64,000 nt of DNA, taken from Edaphocola aurantiacus (lineage in GTDB: Bacteria; Bacteroidota; Bacteroidia; Chitinophagales; Chitinophagaceae). The translations under genes and the position numbers were made by a program. Positions 18,246-26,859 of this stretch are shown piece after piece. Each line of letters opens with the position of its first letter. The stretch's first letter is position 1. A model generated the notes under the pieces. The model saw nothing but the letters and a program-made list of their open reading frames with translations. It did not search any database and was not told the origin of the DNA. The stretch lies in NCBI RefSeq assembly GCF_019797745.1, contig NZ_VOSI01000003.1:62001-126000 (forward strand), read 5' to 3'.

Positions 18246-18253
18246 TATCTTTG
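18246..18253 (+). promoter_or_regulatory. Promoter -7 box before pRiA4b ORF-3-like gene
   Basis: TATCTTTG, an exact TAnnTTTG match 37 bp before the ATG at 18291, downstream of the truA stop. No -33 element is evident. Confidence 0.45.
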
Positions 18254-18290
18254 TCGTTTACAATTATATTAATCTAGTTTAACTGCATAT

Positions 18291-18872
18291 ATGCCTGTTT
18301 TTAAATTTAAAGTATCCTGGGATGATGATGATAACATCAACCGCAGCATTGCACTGACCAATGGACAGTCCTTCCTGCAATTCCATGAAGCCATACTGAA
18401 AGCCTTTGAGTTCGAGAAGAAAACGGCCAGTGGCGTATTTTATGAGAGTAATGAGAAGCACGTAAAAGGAAGAGCTATTTCTTCTGAGGTGCTGGTGAAT
18501 AAAAAGGATGCCCCTGCATTATCCATGCTAAAAACACCGGTATCGGCACTGATCGATAACCCGGATAAGAAATTTATCTACGAATATGACCCTGCCAAAA
18601 ACTGGTCATTCTTTGTAGAGTTGATCGGTATTGATAAGGATGAAAACCCGAAAATCGATTACCCGCACTGTTTCTATAAAGAAGGTATTGCACCTATGCT
18701 GACCGGCGCTAAATCCCTGTCCGAAAACCGCATGGTAGAAATGGAAGAAAAATACGACCTGGGCAAGGAAGAAATGGATGAAGGCTACGGTGATGAAGGA
18801 GAGGATGAAGAAAAAGACTCAGAAGAAGAAAGCTATGGTGAGGAATATGGCGAGGAAGGAGATCAATTTTAA
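18291..18872 (+). CDS. pRiA4b ORF-3-like protein with acidic tail
   Basis: A 193-residue protein. Residues of about 1-150 show the pRiA4b ORF-3/IS1096-passenger-like fold (FKFKVSWDDDDNINRSIAL, FLQFHEAILKAFEFE, FIYEYDPAKNWSFFVELI). The last 40 residues are almost wholly acidic (EEMDEGYGDEGEDEEKDSEE). The family name comes from a plasmid and an IS passenger, but nothing mobile surrounds this gene; it sits between truA and miaA. Function is unknown. The acidic tail suggests a nucleic-acid mimic or charge-mediated partner binding, which is speculation. Confidence 0.75.
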   Translation: MPVFKFKVSWDDDDNINRSIALTNGQSFLQFHEAILKAFEFEKKTASGVFYESNEKHVKGRAISSEVLVNKKDAPALSMLKTPVSALIDNPDKKFIYEYDPAKNWSFFVELIGIDKDENPKIDYPHCFYKEGIAPMLTGAKSLSENRMVEMEEKYDLGKEEMDEGYGDEGEDEEKDSEEESYGEEYGEEGDQF

Positions 18873-18883
18873 TTTGTAGCAAC

Positions 18884-19801
18884 ATGACGCAGGCTCGGAA
18901 AACACTGATCGTTATCGCTGGGCCTACCGCTGTGGGCAAGACTGCACTCAGCATTGCTGTAGCGCAGCAATATCATACTGCTGTAATCTCTGCCGATTCC
19001 CGGCAATGTTATAAAGAAATGTCAATCGGTACCGCAAAGCCGGCTCAGGAAGAGCTGTCTGCGGTACCGCATTATTTTATCAATAGCCATTCTATCCAAG
19101 AAGAGGTGAATGCCGGTATGTACGAACAACTGGCGCTGGGCTATTGTGCCGAAATTTTTGCACAGCAGGATGTGGCTGTAGTCTGCGGCGGAACCGGCTT
19201 ATATATTAAAGCCCTTTGCGAGGGAATAGATGAAATGCCGTCTGTAGAACGTAGTATAGAAAAAGGGATACAGGCCGAATTTGAAACAAAAGGACTCGAA
19301 TGGCTGCAGCAAAGAATGCAGGAGCAAGATCCCGCATTTTATGCACAGGCCGAACAGCAGAACCACAGCCGGCTGATCCGTGCACTGGCCTTTATTGAAA
19401 GCACAGGCACTTCTATTCTGCACTATCGCAGCAATACCGTAAAAGAAAGACCATTTAATATCATCAAGATTGGCCTGGACCTGCCCAGGGAGGTATTATA
19501 TCATCGCATCAATCGCAGGGTAGATATGATGATGGAGCAGGGCCTGATGAACGAAATCGAAATACTGTATCCCTACCGTCAGCTGAAAAACCTGCAAACA
19601 GTAGGCTACCAGGAGTTTTACGAACAGGATACCTGGCCTTTATCATCATCAGCGCTCGCTGCTGCTGTAGACAAAGTGAAACAACATTCCCGCAATTATG
19701 CCAAAAGGCAGCTGACCTGGTTCCGTAAGGATAAGGGCTATAGCTGGTTTGCACCGGATGAAATGCAGCAGGTGCTGGATTATATCAGACAAAGCTTATA
19801 A
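18884..19801 (+). CDS. miaA: MiaA: tRNA dimethylallyltransferase
   Basis: A 305-residue enzyme adding dimethylallyl to A37 of tRNAs reading U-starting codons. The P-loop is IAGPTAVGKTALS. ISADSRQCYKEMSIGTAKP and VCGGTGLYIKAL are conserved substrate blocks, and YAKRQLTWFRKD is the C-terminal tRNA-binding motif. It starts 11 bp after the preceding gene, and a glycosyltransferase follows by 4 bp. Confidence 0.95.
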   Translation: MTQARKTLIVIAGPTAVGKTALSIAVAQQYHTAVISADSRQCYKEMSIGTAKPAQEELSAVPHYFINSHSIQEEVNAGMYEQLALGYCAEIFAQQDVAVVCGGTGLYIKALCEGIDEMPSVERSIEKGIQAEFETKGLEWLQQRMQEQDPAFYAQAEQQNHSRLIRALAFIESTGTSILHYRSNTVKERPFNIIKIGLDLPREVLYHRINRRVDMMMEQGLMNEIEILYPYRQLKNLQTVGYQEFYEQDTWPLSSSALAAAVDKVKQHSRNYAKRQLTWFRKDKGYSWFAPDEMQQVLDYIRQSL

Positions 19802-19805
19802 TCCT

Positions 19806-20942
19806 ATGCTGTACCTTTTCCTGTTTAGTTTGCTGATACAAATCTTTTTTGCCTGGTGGTATCGTTACCGCCCCGCAGTACATGCACCGCTTTCTGCCAA
19901 TGCATTACCAGGTGTCAGTATCCTTATCTGCGGAAAAAATGAAGAAGCACACCTTCGTCGTTTTTTGCCCTATATTCTTCGCCAGTCCTATGCCGGACAA
20001 TGGGAAGTGCTGGTGGTCAACGATGGCTCAACAGATGATAGTGCTGCTGTACTCAGAGCCTTACAGAAGGACTTTCCGCTTCTGCGTGTACTAACCATAG
20101 ATCCGGCAACAGAAAAGACCTTTCCCGGTAAGAAATACGCGCTATGGCAGGGATTGAAAGAATGTACTTATGACCTGGTGTTGCTGACCGATGCGGATTG
20201 TATGCCTGCTGGTAAGGACTGGCTGCATCATATGGCAGCGGCCTATCAGGGTGCGAAGCTGCAAACACCACAGCAGCCATATTTTGTATTAGGCTATGGT
20301 GCTTATGAGCGAAAACCGGGTTTGCTGAATACCTTTATTCGCTGGGAGACGGTGCACACGTTTATGCAATATACCTCCTGGGCCCGTGCGGGATACCCTT
20401 ATATGGGCGTAGGCCGAAACCTGATGTATGAACGGGCACCTGTATTGCAGGCACTGGACCAGGACGAGGATTTTGCTGCGCTGTTCCGCCGTACCGCTTC
20501 GGGAGATGATGACCTGATTGTATCATACCTCGCCCTCAGTCAGCAAGCAGTGATTGCGGATCATCCTGAAGCAAAGACGATCTCCGCAGTAAAGGAGACC
20601 TGGTCTGACTGGTGGAAGCAGAAGACGCGCCATGTATCTTCCGGTAAGTATTATTCCGAAAGGGTAAAGCGCGGATTGGCTGCTTATGCCTTCTCCGGGC
20701 TGCTGTTCTGGGTGTCTGCCACAGCTTTATTACTGACCGGAAATCAGAAAATTCAAATCATTGTATTAATTTTGCTGCTGCTCCGGATGGGCATATACAT
20801 TATGCAGAACCGGAAATGGTGCCGGGCACTGGATGAAAGAGGCCAAAAGGCATTCAGCCCGTTCGGTGACCTGATGTGGGTAGGGTATAATATTATACTG
20901 GCGCCTTATATATTTTTTAAAAACAAACAACAATGGAAGTAG
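19806..20942 (+). CDS. Family 2 glycosyltransferase, membrane-anchored
   Basis: A 378-residue GT-A glycosyltransferase. An N-terminal helix (MLYLFLFSLLIQIFFAWWY) is followed by GVSILICGKNEEAHL, VLVVNDGSTDDS and LLTDADCMPAG (DxD). SGDDDLIVSYLA and WKQKTRHVSSGKYY (a QxxRW-like region) follow. Two C-terminal membrane helices complete it, so it should face the cytoplasm at the inner membrane. The start is the ATG at 19806, since the longer frame runs inside miaA. It overlaps rsmG by 10 bp. Confidence 0.88.
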   Translation: MLYLFLFSLLIQIFFAWWYRYRPAVHAPLSANALPGVSILICGKNEEAHLRRFLPYILRQSYAGQWEVLVVNDGSTDDSAAVLRALQKDFPLLRVLTIDPATEKTFPGKKYALWQGLKECTYDLVLLTDADCMPAGKDWLHHMAAAYQGAKLQTPQQPYFVLGYGAYERKPGLLNTFIRWETVHTFMQYTSWARAGYPYMGVGRNLMYERAPVLQALDQDEDFAALFRRTASGDDDLIVSYLALSQQAVIADHPEAKTISAVKETWSDWWKQKTRHVSSGKYYSERVKRGLAAYAFSGLLFWVSATALLLTGNQKIQIIVLILLLLRMGIYIMQNRKWCRALDERGQKAFSPFGDLMWVGYNIILAPYIFFKNKQQWK

Positions 20943-21559
20943 TTCAGAAATATTTCGATGATTTTTCAGCAGCGCAGATGGCACAGTTTGCCGCACTGGA
21001 AGGACTGTACAAAGAATGGAACGAGAAGATCAATGTAATTTCCCGTAAGGATATCGATCAGCTATATACCAAACACGTATTACACTCACTGGCGATCCCT
21101 ACTGTATGCCATTTCAATCCGGGTATGCGTATTGTAGATATAGGTACAGGTGGTGGTTTTCCGGGTATTCCCCTGGCTATATTTTATCCTGAGGTAGAAT
21201 TTCTGCTGGTAGACTCTATTGGTAAAAAGATAAAAGTAGTACAAGGTATTGCGGAGGAAATCGGGCTAAAAAATGTGACAGCCGTGCAATCCCGTATTGA
21301 AAATATTCCGCAGAAAGATTTCGACTTTGCGGTATCCCGTGCTGTGGCCCCCCTGAAAGATCTTTGGTCCTGGGCTAAGCCGATCATTAAAAAGAACAAG
21401 TCTACCGACCTGGCCAATGGACTGATCTGTCTGAAAGGCGGAGACCTGAACCAGGAGATCGTGGAGAGTGATGTGCGCCCATCATTATGGGATATGGAAG
21501 ATATTTTCCCTGGTGAGGGCTTTGAAGAGAAGTTTGTCGTTTGGGTAGGCAAAAAATAA
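20933..21559 (+). CDS. rsmG: RsmG: 16S rRNA (guanine527-N7) methyltransferase
   Basis: A 208-residue SAM methyltransferase modifying G527 of 16S rRNA. The SAM loop is IVDIGTGGGFPGIPLAI. EWNEKINVISRKD and FAVSRAVAPL are typical RsmG blocks. Its ATG lies inside the end of the glycosyltransferase gene, suggesting translational coupling. A good terminator follows. Confidence 0.94.
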   Translation: MEVVQKYFDDFSAAQMAQFAALEGLYKEWNEKINVISRKDIDQLYTKHVLHSLAIPTVCHFNPGMRIVDIGTGGGFPGIPLAIFYPEVEFLLVDSIGKKIKVVQGIAEEIGLKNVTAVQSRIENIPQKDFDFAVSRAVAPLKDLWSWAKPIIKKNKSTDLANGLICLKGGDLNQEIVESDVRPSLWDMEDIFPGEGFEEKFVVWVGKK

Positions 21560-21591
21560 AGCAGATAAATTACTGATACAGATATTATTGC

Positions 21592-21617
21592 AAGGCGAAT
21601 GATTTTTCATTCGCCTT
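21592..21617 (+). terminator. Rho-independent terminator after rsmG
   Basis: 11-bp stem AAGGCGAATGA / TCATTCGCCTT with a TTTT loop and a T-run after the 3' arm, 32 bp past the rsmG stop. It closes the transcript that includes the miaA-glycosyltransferase-rsmG genes. Confidence 0.85.
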
Positions 21618-21742
21618 TTTCTGTCTGTTAGTCAGTCTATTATTTAACTTTTTACTTTTCAATTTTACACTTTATCCGTAGCTTTAATCACTTGAAAAAC
21701 CTATTTTTGCCACTTACATATAAAAATATACCCAGATTTTTG

Positions 21743-23497
21743 ATGCGGAATAAGATAGCAGGAACCCTAGTATTCATCACATTATTAAGTGCCCCGGTAT
21801 GGGCGCAGAAGAATGTGTCCAAAACCGACCTGCAGTCAAGACGTGAAGCGATTCTTCAGGAGATCAGGAATGCACAGGCATTGCTGAACGAAGCCAAGGA
21901 AAGCCAGAATGTGACCCTCACAGAACTCCGTGCCCTGAACCATAAACTGGAGCTGCGCCAGCAACTGATCAATAATATCAGCCTGGAGTTGAATAATATT
22001 TCTACTGACATTAGCACAACCAATACGGATATTAAAGTACTGAATGCACAACTGGCCAAATTTCAGGCCGATTATGCCCGTTCGGTAAGGTATGCATACA
22101 AACATCAGGAGTCTCAGAACATGATGCTGTTTGTCTTTTCGGCAAACACGTTCAATGATATGATGCGCCGTATGGAGTATATGAAAAAATACCGCCAGTA
22201 CCGTACCATACAGGCCAATAAGATCAGAGAGATACAAGGCACCTTAAAGCAGAAAGTCGGATACCTGAATAATAAAAAATCAGAACGCAGTGAGCTGCTC
22301 TCTGCAGAGCAGGTGCATAAAGCCGCCATTGAGGCAGATGCCAATGAAACGCAGAAAGTAGCACAGGTACTGAAAGGGCAGGTAAGCGACCTGTCATCTC
22401 AGATCGCGAAAAATAAAAAAGCCGCCGCCCAGCTGGAGACTGCTATTAAGATACAGATCCAGAAAGAAATCGAGGAAGCCCGTCGCCAGGCTATGGAAGA
22501 GGCTCGTCAGAGAGCGCTTGCAGAAGCCAGGGCCAAAGCTGCTGAAGAAAACCGCCGCAGAGCAGAAGATATTCAGCGTATGAATGAGGCAAACCGACTG
22601 AAAGCTGCTGAAGAAGAACAACGTAAAGCATCAGAGCTGGCCAGACAGGCAGAGCTTGCCCGTAAGAAGGCTGCTGAAGATGCAGAGCGTCAGCGCCTGA
22701 AAGATATTGAAGACGCCCGTAAGCGCAGGGAAGAGGCTGCTGCTGAAGAAAAACGCATTGCCGATGCAAAAGCCCGTGAGGAGCAGCGCAAACGCAACGA
22801 AGAGCGCAATAAAGAAATTGACCGCAGGAAGGAAGAAGAGCGTCAGAAAGAACTGGTGCGCCAGAAGAAGATTGCAGAAGACCTGGATAAGCAACGCCAG
22901 CAGGCAACAGATCAGGCTACCCAGTACAAATCAGGCGGAACAGTAGTAACGATCAACAAAGCGACGACCACTCCGTCATCGTCTTCAGGATCGGCACCAA
23001 CTACCGTGCGCACCAATCCGGAAAGCACTTCTTATAAGAACCTGCTGACCCCGGATATACAGGCCCTTTCCAATAACTTTGCAGCAAACAAAGGCGGACT
23101 GCCATGGCCGGTAGATCGCGGACTGATCGTAGCGCCATATGGTAACTACCAGCATCCGATCGAGAAGAGCGTTACCCTCAGTAACTCTGGTATCGATATC
23201 GGTACCAATGCCAATGCCCCGGTGAAAGTGGTATTCTCTGGTGTGGTGACGAAGATCTTCTCTGTACCAGGTATGGGTATCACCGTCCTCGTCAGCCATG
23301 GACAGTATTATACCGTATATAGTAAACTGTCAAGTGCCACTGTTAGTGTAGGTACTAAACTGACCACACGCCAGACCGTAGGCTTCGCCGGTAAAAATGA
23401 TGAAGGCGATAATGTGGTGCACTTTGAAGTATGGAAAGTTGGTGACAACGGATCTATATCCAATGTAAACCCTACAGGATGGATCGCACCGAAATAA
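21743..23497 (+). CDS. EnvC-like protein with degenerate LytM domain
   Basis: About 584 residues, starting at MRNKIAGTLVFITLLSAPVWAQ, a signal peptide; a frame 17 codons longer hides it. Two coiled coils follow, the second extremely Arg/Glu/Ala/Lys-rich (residues about 240-400). A linker and a C-terminal LytM/M23 fold come next. The LytM metal site is broken: NSGID where HxGxD is expected, YSKL for YxHL, and VVHFEV for HLHFE. Asp and the last His remain. This is the pattern of EnvC/NlpD-type amidase activators rather than active endopeptidases, so a role in septal wall splitting is inferred. Confidence 0.85.
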   Translation: MRNKIAGTLVFITLLSAPVWAQKNVSKTDLQSRREAILQEIRNAQALLNEAKESQNVTLTELRALNHKLELRQQLINNISLELNNISTDISTTNTDIKVLNAQLAKFQADYARSVRYAYKHQESQNMMLFVFSANTFNDMMRRMEYMKKYRQYRTIQANKIREIQGTLKQKVGYLNNKKSERSELLSAEQVHKAAIEADANETQKVAQVLKGQVSDLSSQIAKNKKAAAQLETAIKIQIQKEIEEARRQAMEEARQRALAEARAKAAEENRRRAEDIQRMNEANRLKAAEEEQRKASELARQAELARKKAAEDAERQRLKDIEDARKRREEAAAEEKRIADAKAREEQRKRNEERNKEIDRRKEEERQKELVRQKKIAEDLDKQRQQATDQATQYKSGGTVVTINKATTTPSSSSGSAPTTVRTNPESTSYKNLLTPDIQALSNNFAANKGGLPWPVDRGLIVAPYGNYQHPIEKSVTLSNSGIDIGTNANAPVKVVFSGVVTKIFSVPGMGITVLVSHGQYYTVYSKLSSATVSVGTKLTTRQTVGFAGKNDEGDNVVHFEVWKVGDNGSISNVNPTGWIAPK

Positions 23498-23550
23498 ATA
23501 AATTAACTTCTATAATAAAATAAAATCCTAACCCCATCGTTAAACTCAAT

Positions 23551-24771
23551 ATGAAACTAGCTTTCTGGAAAAAAAATAGAGATCCGAATAAGCCTAAAAA
23601 GCCTGTATGGCGCGAATGGCTTGATGCCGGTCTGTTTGCCATCATAGCCGCTACCATTATCCGTATGTTCTTCTTTGAAGCCTATACGATTCCTACCGGC
23701 TCTATGGAAGGTACCCTTAAGGTGAATGATTACCTGTTTGTGAGCAAAATGGCCTATGGTGCCCGTTTGCCTAACACACCGCTTTCTATACCTCTGGTAC
23801 ACAATACTATGCCGATCTTCGGAGGCAAATCTTACTCTGAATCAGTACACTGGAAGTATCATCGCTTACCTGGCTTTGGAAAGGTAAAACGTAACGATAT
23901 CGTAGTATTTAACTTCCCTAATAACGATACTGTAGTGCTGGAAGATCCGGCACAGGATTATTACCAGTATGTACGGGTTCTGGGCAGAGACCAGGTATGG
24001 AACAGCCGTACCATCATTACCCGCCCGGTTGATAAAAAGGAAAACTACATCAAAAGATGTGTAGGTGTTCCGGGAGACAAGATCGAGATTAAAGAAGGCG
24101 TTTTATACGTAAATGATAAACCAGGCGAATTCCATCCGCATCAGAAAATGGATTACATGGTTACCGGTACCGCGCAGTTATCTGCCGATTTCATGGAAGA
24201 TAACTATATCGTGTTCAAAGGATATACACCTAACCACGAAGCTGTTTATGATATGGAATATGCCGCATCAGAAAAAGTAAAACAGGTAAATGGTGTGACC
24301 AGTGTAAAACCATATGCTATGCTGGCTGCAGGTAATCCCGGCGCTGTAGATATGTGGACTTTCCCTTTCGATACCGCTCATTTCAAATGGAACCAGGACA
24401 ATTACGGAAGCTTTATCATCCCGGCAAAAGGGACAACAGTACAGCTGACGCCTGCTAATATTGCCCTGTATAGAAGAATTATCCGTGTATACGAAGAGAA
24501 CCCGACTTTCGAAGAGAAGGATAACCAGTTCTTTATAGCCGGTAAGCCGATCACTTCTTATACCTTTAAGATGGATTACTACTGGATGATGGGTGATAAC
24601 CGCCACGGATCTGCCGACTCCCGTTTCTGGGGTTTTGTTCCGGAAGATCATATCGTAGGTAAAGCATCATTTGTATGGCTCAGCTATGGTAATGGTGATG
24701 GAAATGTATATAATAAGAAAGGAATGCGCTGGGGCCGTATGTTCCGCCCGGTAAGCATACTGGAAAAATAA
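23551..24771 (+). CDS. lepB: LepB: signal peptidase I
   Basis: A 406-residue inner-membrane Ser/Lys protease that removes signal peptides. After an N-terminal anchor (LFAIIAATIIRMFFFEAY) comes PTGSMEGTL with the nucleophile Ser. KENYIKRCVGVPGDKIEI holds the general-base Lys, and MMGDNRHGSADSRFWGFVP is box E. The long insertion between boxes D and E is usual for Bacteroidota. It follows the EnvC-like gene by about 50 bp on the same strand. Confidence 0.95.
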   Translation: MKLAFWKKNRDPNKPKKPVWREWLDAGLFAIIAATIIRMFFFEAYTIPTGSMEGTLKVNDYLFVSKMAYGARLPNTPLSIPLVHNTMPIFGGKSYSESVHWKYHRLPGFGKVKRNDIVVFNFPNNDTVVLEDPAQDYYQYVRVLGRDQVWNSRTIITRPVDKKENYIKRCVGVPGDKIEIKEGVLYVNDKPGEFHPHQKMDYMVTGTAQLSADFMEDNYIVFKGYTPNHEAVYDMEYAASEKVKQVNGVTSVKPYAMLAAGNPGAVDMWTFPFDTAHFKWNQDNYGSFIIPAKGTTVQLTPANIALYRRIIRVYEENPTFEEKDNQFFIAGKPITSYTFKMDYYWMMGDNRHGSADSRFWGFVPEDHIVGKASFVWLSYGNGDGNVYNKKGMRWGRMFRPVSILEK

Positions 24772-24856
24772 GCCTTTAAGGTATTTTAACGGTCTTATGA
24801 CCACAATGCAGGAAATCAGTTCTAATTTTAGGGCTGATTTTCTGCTTTTTAGATTT

Positions 24857-25420
24857 ATGACGAAATTATATATTAAGAACATGGTCTGTAACCGGTGCAA
24901 AATGGTTGTAGGCAATGTTATGGCTTCGCTGGGACTCAGTGTAAGCCAGATGGAACTGGGAGAAGTTACCATAGAAGAACCGCTGGAAGATAAAAAAGAC
25001 AAACTGAAAGAGGAACTGGAGCAGCTGGGTTTTGAGCTGATTGATGATAAGAAAAGCAGGGTTATTGAAAAGGTGAAGAACCTGATCATCGACCTGGTGC
25101 ATCATAACGGAGCAGCCTTACAGACCAATCTCTCTGATTACCTGTCTGCAGAACTGCATCAGGATTATGCCGGCATCAGCAACCTTTTTTCCGAAGTGGA
25201 GGGCATTACCATAGAAAAATACCTGATTGCCCAGAAAATAGAGAAAGTAAAAGAGTTACTGATCTATGATGAGCTGAGCCTGAGTGAAATCGCCTGGCAG
25301 TTAAATTATTCCAGCGTTGCACACCTGAGCAGCCAGTTTAAGAAGGTAACCGGCATGACTCCCAGTCACTTCAAATCCTTGCAGGGCAACAGGCGTAAAC
25401 CACTGGACAAAGTAGGGTAG
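24857..25420 (+). CDS. AraC-type regulator with HMA-like N-terminus
   Basis: A 187-residue protein. Residues 1-60 read like a heavy-metal-associated ferredoxin fold with a CxxC pair: LYIKNMVCNRCKMVV. A helical linker leads to an AraC HTH at the C-terminus (IEKVKELLIYDELSLSEIAWQLNYSSVAHLSSQFKKVTGMTPSHFK). The start is placed at MTKLYIK; the longer frame lacks resemblance. The next metal genes are a CPx-ATPase and a CopZ-like chaperone 1.5-4 kb downstream on the same strand, so a copper-responsive role is plausible but unproved. Confidence 0.8.
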   Translation: MTKLYIKNMVCNRCKMVVGNVMASLGLSVSQMELGEVTIEEPLEDKKDKLKEELEQLGFELIDDKKSRVIEKVKNLIIDLVHHNGAALQTNLSDYLSAELHQDYAGISNLFSEVEGITIEKYLIAQKIEKVKELLIYDELSLSEIAWQLNYSSVAHLSSQFKKVTGMTPSHFKSLQGNRRKPLDKVG

Positions 25421-25456
25421 CACAGCCCGCAGCTGGGAAATCTGCATTAAATAGGG

Positions 25457-25464
25457 TATATTTG
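25457..25464 (+). promoter_or_regulatory. Promoter -7 box of SGNH/T9SS gene
   Basis: TATATTTG, an exact TAnnTTTG match 38 bp before the ATG at 25503. No convincing -33 TTTG is present. Confidence 0.5.
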
Positions 25465-25502
25465 TTATCTATTTCAGCTATATTAACCCAATCAATTTGT
25501 CC

Positions 25503-26759
25503 ATGAAACAAATCTCCTTAATTGCCGCATTTTTATGTTCCGGTCTGGCCGCACAGGCCAAAACTTTACGCGTGCTGTTCATCGGTAACAGTTATACCGC
25601 AGTGAATAATCTTCCCTTGCAGATAGCCCAACTGGCAGATGGTACACACGATACCCTTATTTATGACATGTCTGCACCCGGAGGACATACCTTCCAGCAG
25701 CATACAACCAATACCACAACCCTGAGCAAAATACAGCAGGGCAACTGGGATTATGTTGTATTGCAGGAGCAAAGTCAGCTGCCAAGTTTCCCGGATGCGC
25801 AGGTTGCATCTGATGTATACCCTTATGCACATGCACTGGACAGCATTATTCATGAAAATAATCCATGTGCCAAAACAATATTCTATGTAACCTGGGGCCG
25901 CAAAAACGGTGATGCGTCTAACTGCGCATTTTTTCCGCCGGTATGTACCTATGATGGTATGGATAGTTTACTGCAACTGCGCTATTCCAAAATGGCTGAG
26001 TTCAACAGCAGTGCTATTGCACCAGTGGCTATGGTGTGGCACCGTGTACGCACTTCCGCTCCCGGTATAGAGTTGTACGATGCCGATGAAAGCCATCCGT
26101 CTATGGCAGGTACTTTCGTTGCAGCATGTGCTTTTTACTCGGTTTTATTCGAGAAGAGTCCTATGCAAAGTACCTACAATGCCGGTCTGAATGCCGGTAC
26201 TTCTAACCTGATTAAAACAATCGCTGAAGCTACTGCTTATGATAGCCTGGATTACTGGAAACGTTTCCTGCCCGTAGTTACTGCAGATTTTACAAGCAGC
26301 ATTACCAATAACGTGGTAGACTTTACCAATGCATCTCAGCATGCCGATCAGTACAACTGGAGTTTCGGTGACGGGCAAAGCTCGATCAGCCCGACACCAT
26401 CTCATACCTACACTGCTTCGGGTACCTATACCGTTACCCTTATCGCTTCTTTCTGTGATCAGGCCGATACTGCTACACAAACGATTACTGTAACGGTACC
26501 ACCTAACAGCATAAACGAGCTAGCAGATCAGATCGGATTAAAAGTATATCCTGTTCCCGCTACCACTCAGCTGTTCCTGAAGTATGACCCATCCGTAAAA
26601 ATCTCCCGTATTGCCTTAAGCGATATCAGTGGTAAAATGACCTACAGACAGTGGAATGCACAGCAATCCCTGAACCTGGAAGGCATTGCCCCGGGAATGT
26701 ATATCCTGATACTGGATACCGACAAAGGTGTAGTGCGTAAAAAAATTACTGTAAAATAG
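25503..26759 (+). CDS. Secreted SGNH hydrolase with PKD and T9SS sorting domain
   Basis: A 418-residue protein. A signal peptide (MKQISLIAAFLCSGLAAQA) is followed by an SGNH domain: RVLFIGNSYTAVNNLP with the nucleophile Ser, WDYVVLQEQSQ, and DESHPSMAGTFVAA with Asp/His. A PKD-type beta domain (FTNASQHADQYNWSFGDGQSS) precedes a C-terminal type IX sorting domain of type A (LKVYPVPATTQLFLKY to VRKKITVK). It should be exported by the T9SS and attached to the surface. A TTG two codons upstream is possible but ATG is preferred. Substrate unknown; the context is metal genes, apparently unrelated. Confidence 0.88.
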   Translation: MKQISLIAAFLCSGLAAQAKTLRVLFIGNSYTAVNNLPLQIAQLADGTHDTLIYDMSAPGGHTFQQHTTNTTTLSKIQQGNWDYVVLQEQSQLPSFPDAQVASDVYPYAHALDSIIHENNPCAKTIFYVTWGRKNGDASNCAFFPPVCTYDGMDSLLQLRYSKMAEFNSSAIAPVAMVWHRVRTSAPGIELYDADESHPSMAGTFVAACAFYSVLFEKSPMQSTYNAGLNAGTSNLIKTIAEATAYDSLDYWKRFLPVVTADFTSSITNNVVDFTNASQHADQYNWSFGDGQSSISPTPSHTYTASGTYTVTLIASFCDQADTATQTITVTVPPNSINELADQIGLKVYPVPATTQLFLKYDPSVKISRIALSDISGKMTYRQWNAQQSLNLEGIAPGMYILILDTDKGVVRKKITVK

Positions 26760-26821
26760 GCTGATGCCTTAATCTTATAAAACAGTTACAAAATAATGTA
26801 ACAACCATGCTTTGGATATGG

Positions 26822-26857
26822 TCGAACTTTGTGGAATAAAAACCAATACAAGTTCGA
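26822..26857 (+). promoter_or_regulatory. Inverted repeat before copper ATPase start
   Basis: Imperfect inverted repeat TCGAACTTTGT ... ACAAGTTCGA (one extra T in the left arm) ending 3 bp before the ATG of the CPx-ATPase. It could be an operator or an RNA hairpin covering the start. A second small repeat, GTTAC...GTAAC, lies upstream. Confidence 0.4.
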
Positions 26858-26859
26858 TC

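Noticed and set aside
18291-18872. Insertion sequence suggested by the IS1096-passenger family name
   Set aside because: No transposase, terminal repeats or target duplication nearby.
22491-22907. 138-codon minus-strand frame inside the EnvC-like gene
   Set aside because: It is the shadow of the repetitive Glu/Arg/Ala coiled coil and has no protein-like features.
25497-25502. TTG start for the SGNH/T9SS protein
   Set aside because: The ATG two codons later gives the same signal peptide and is the simpler choice.
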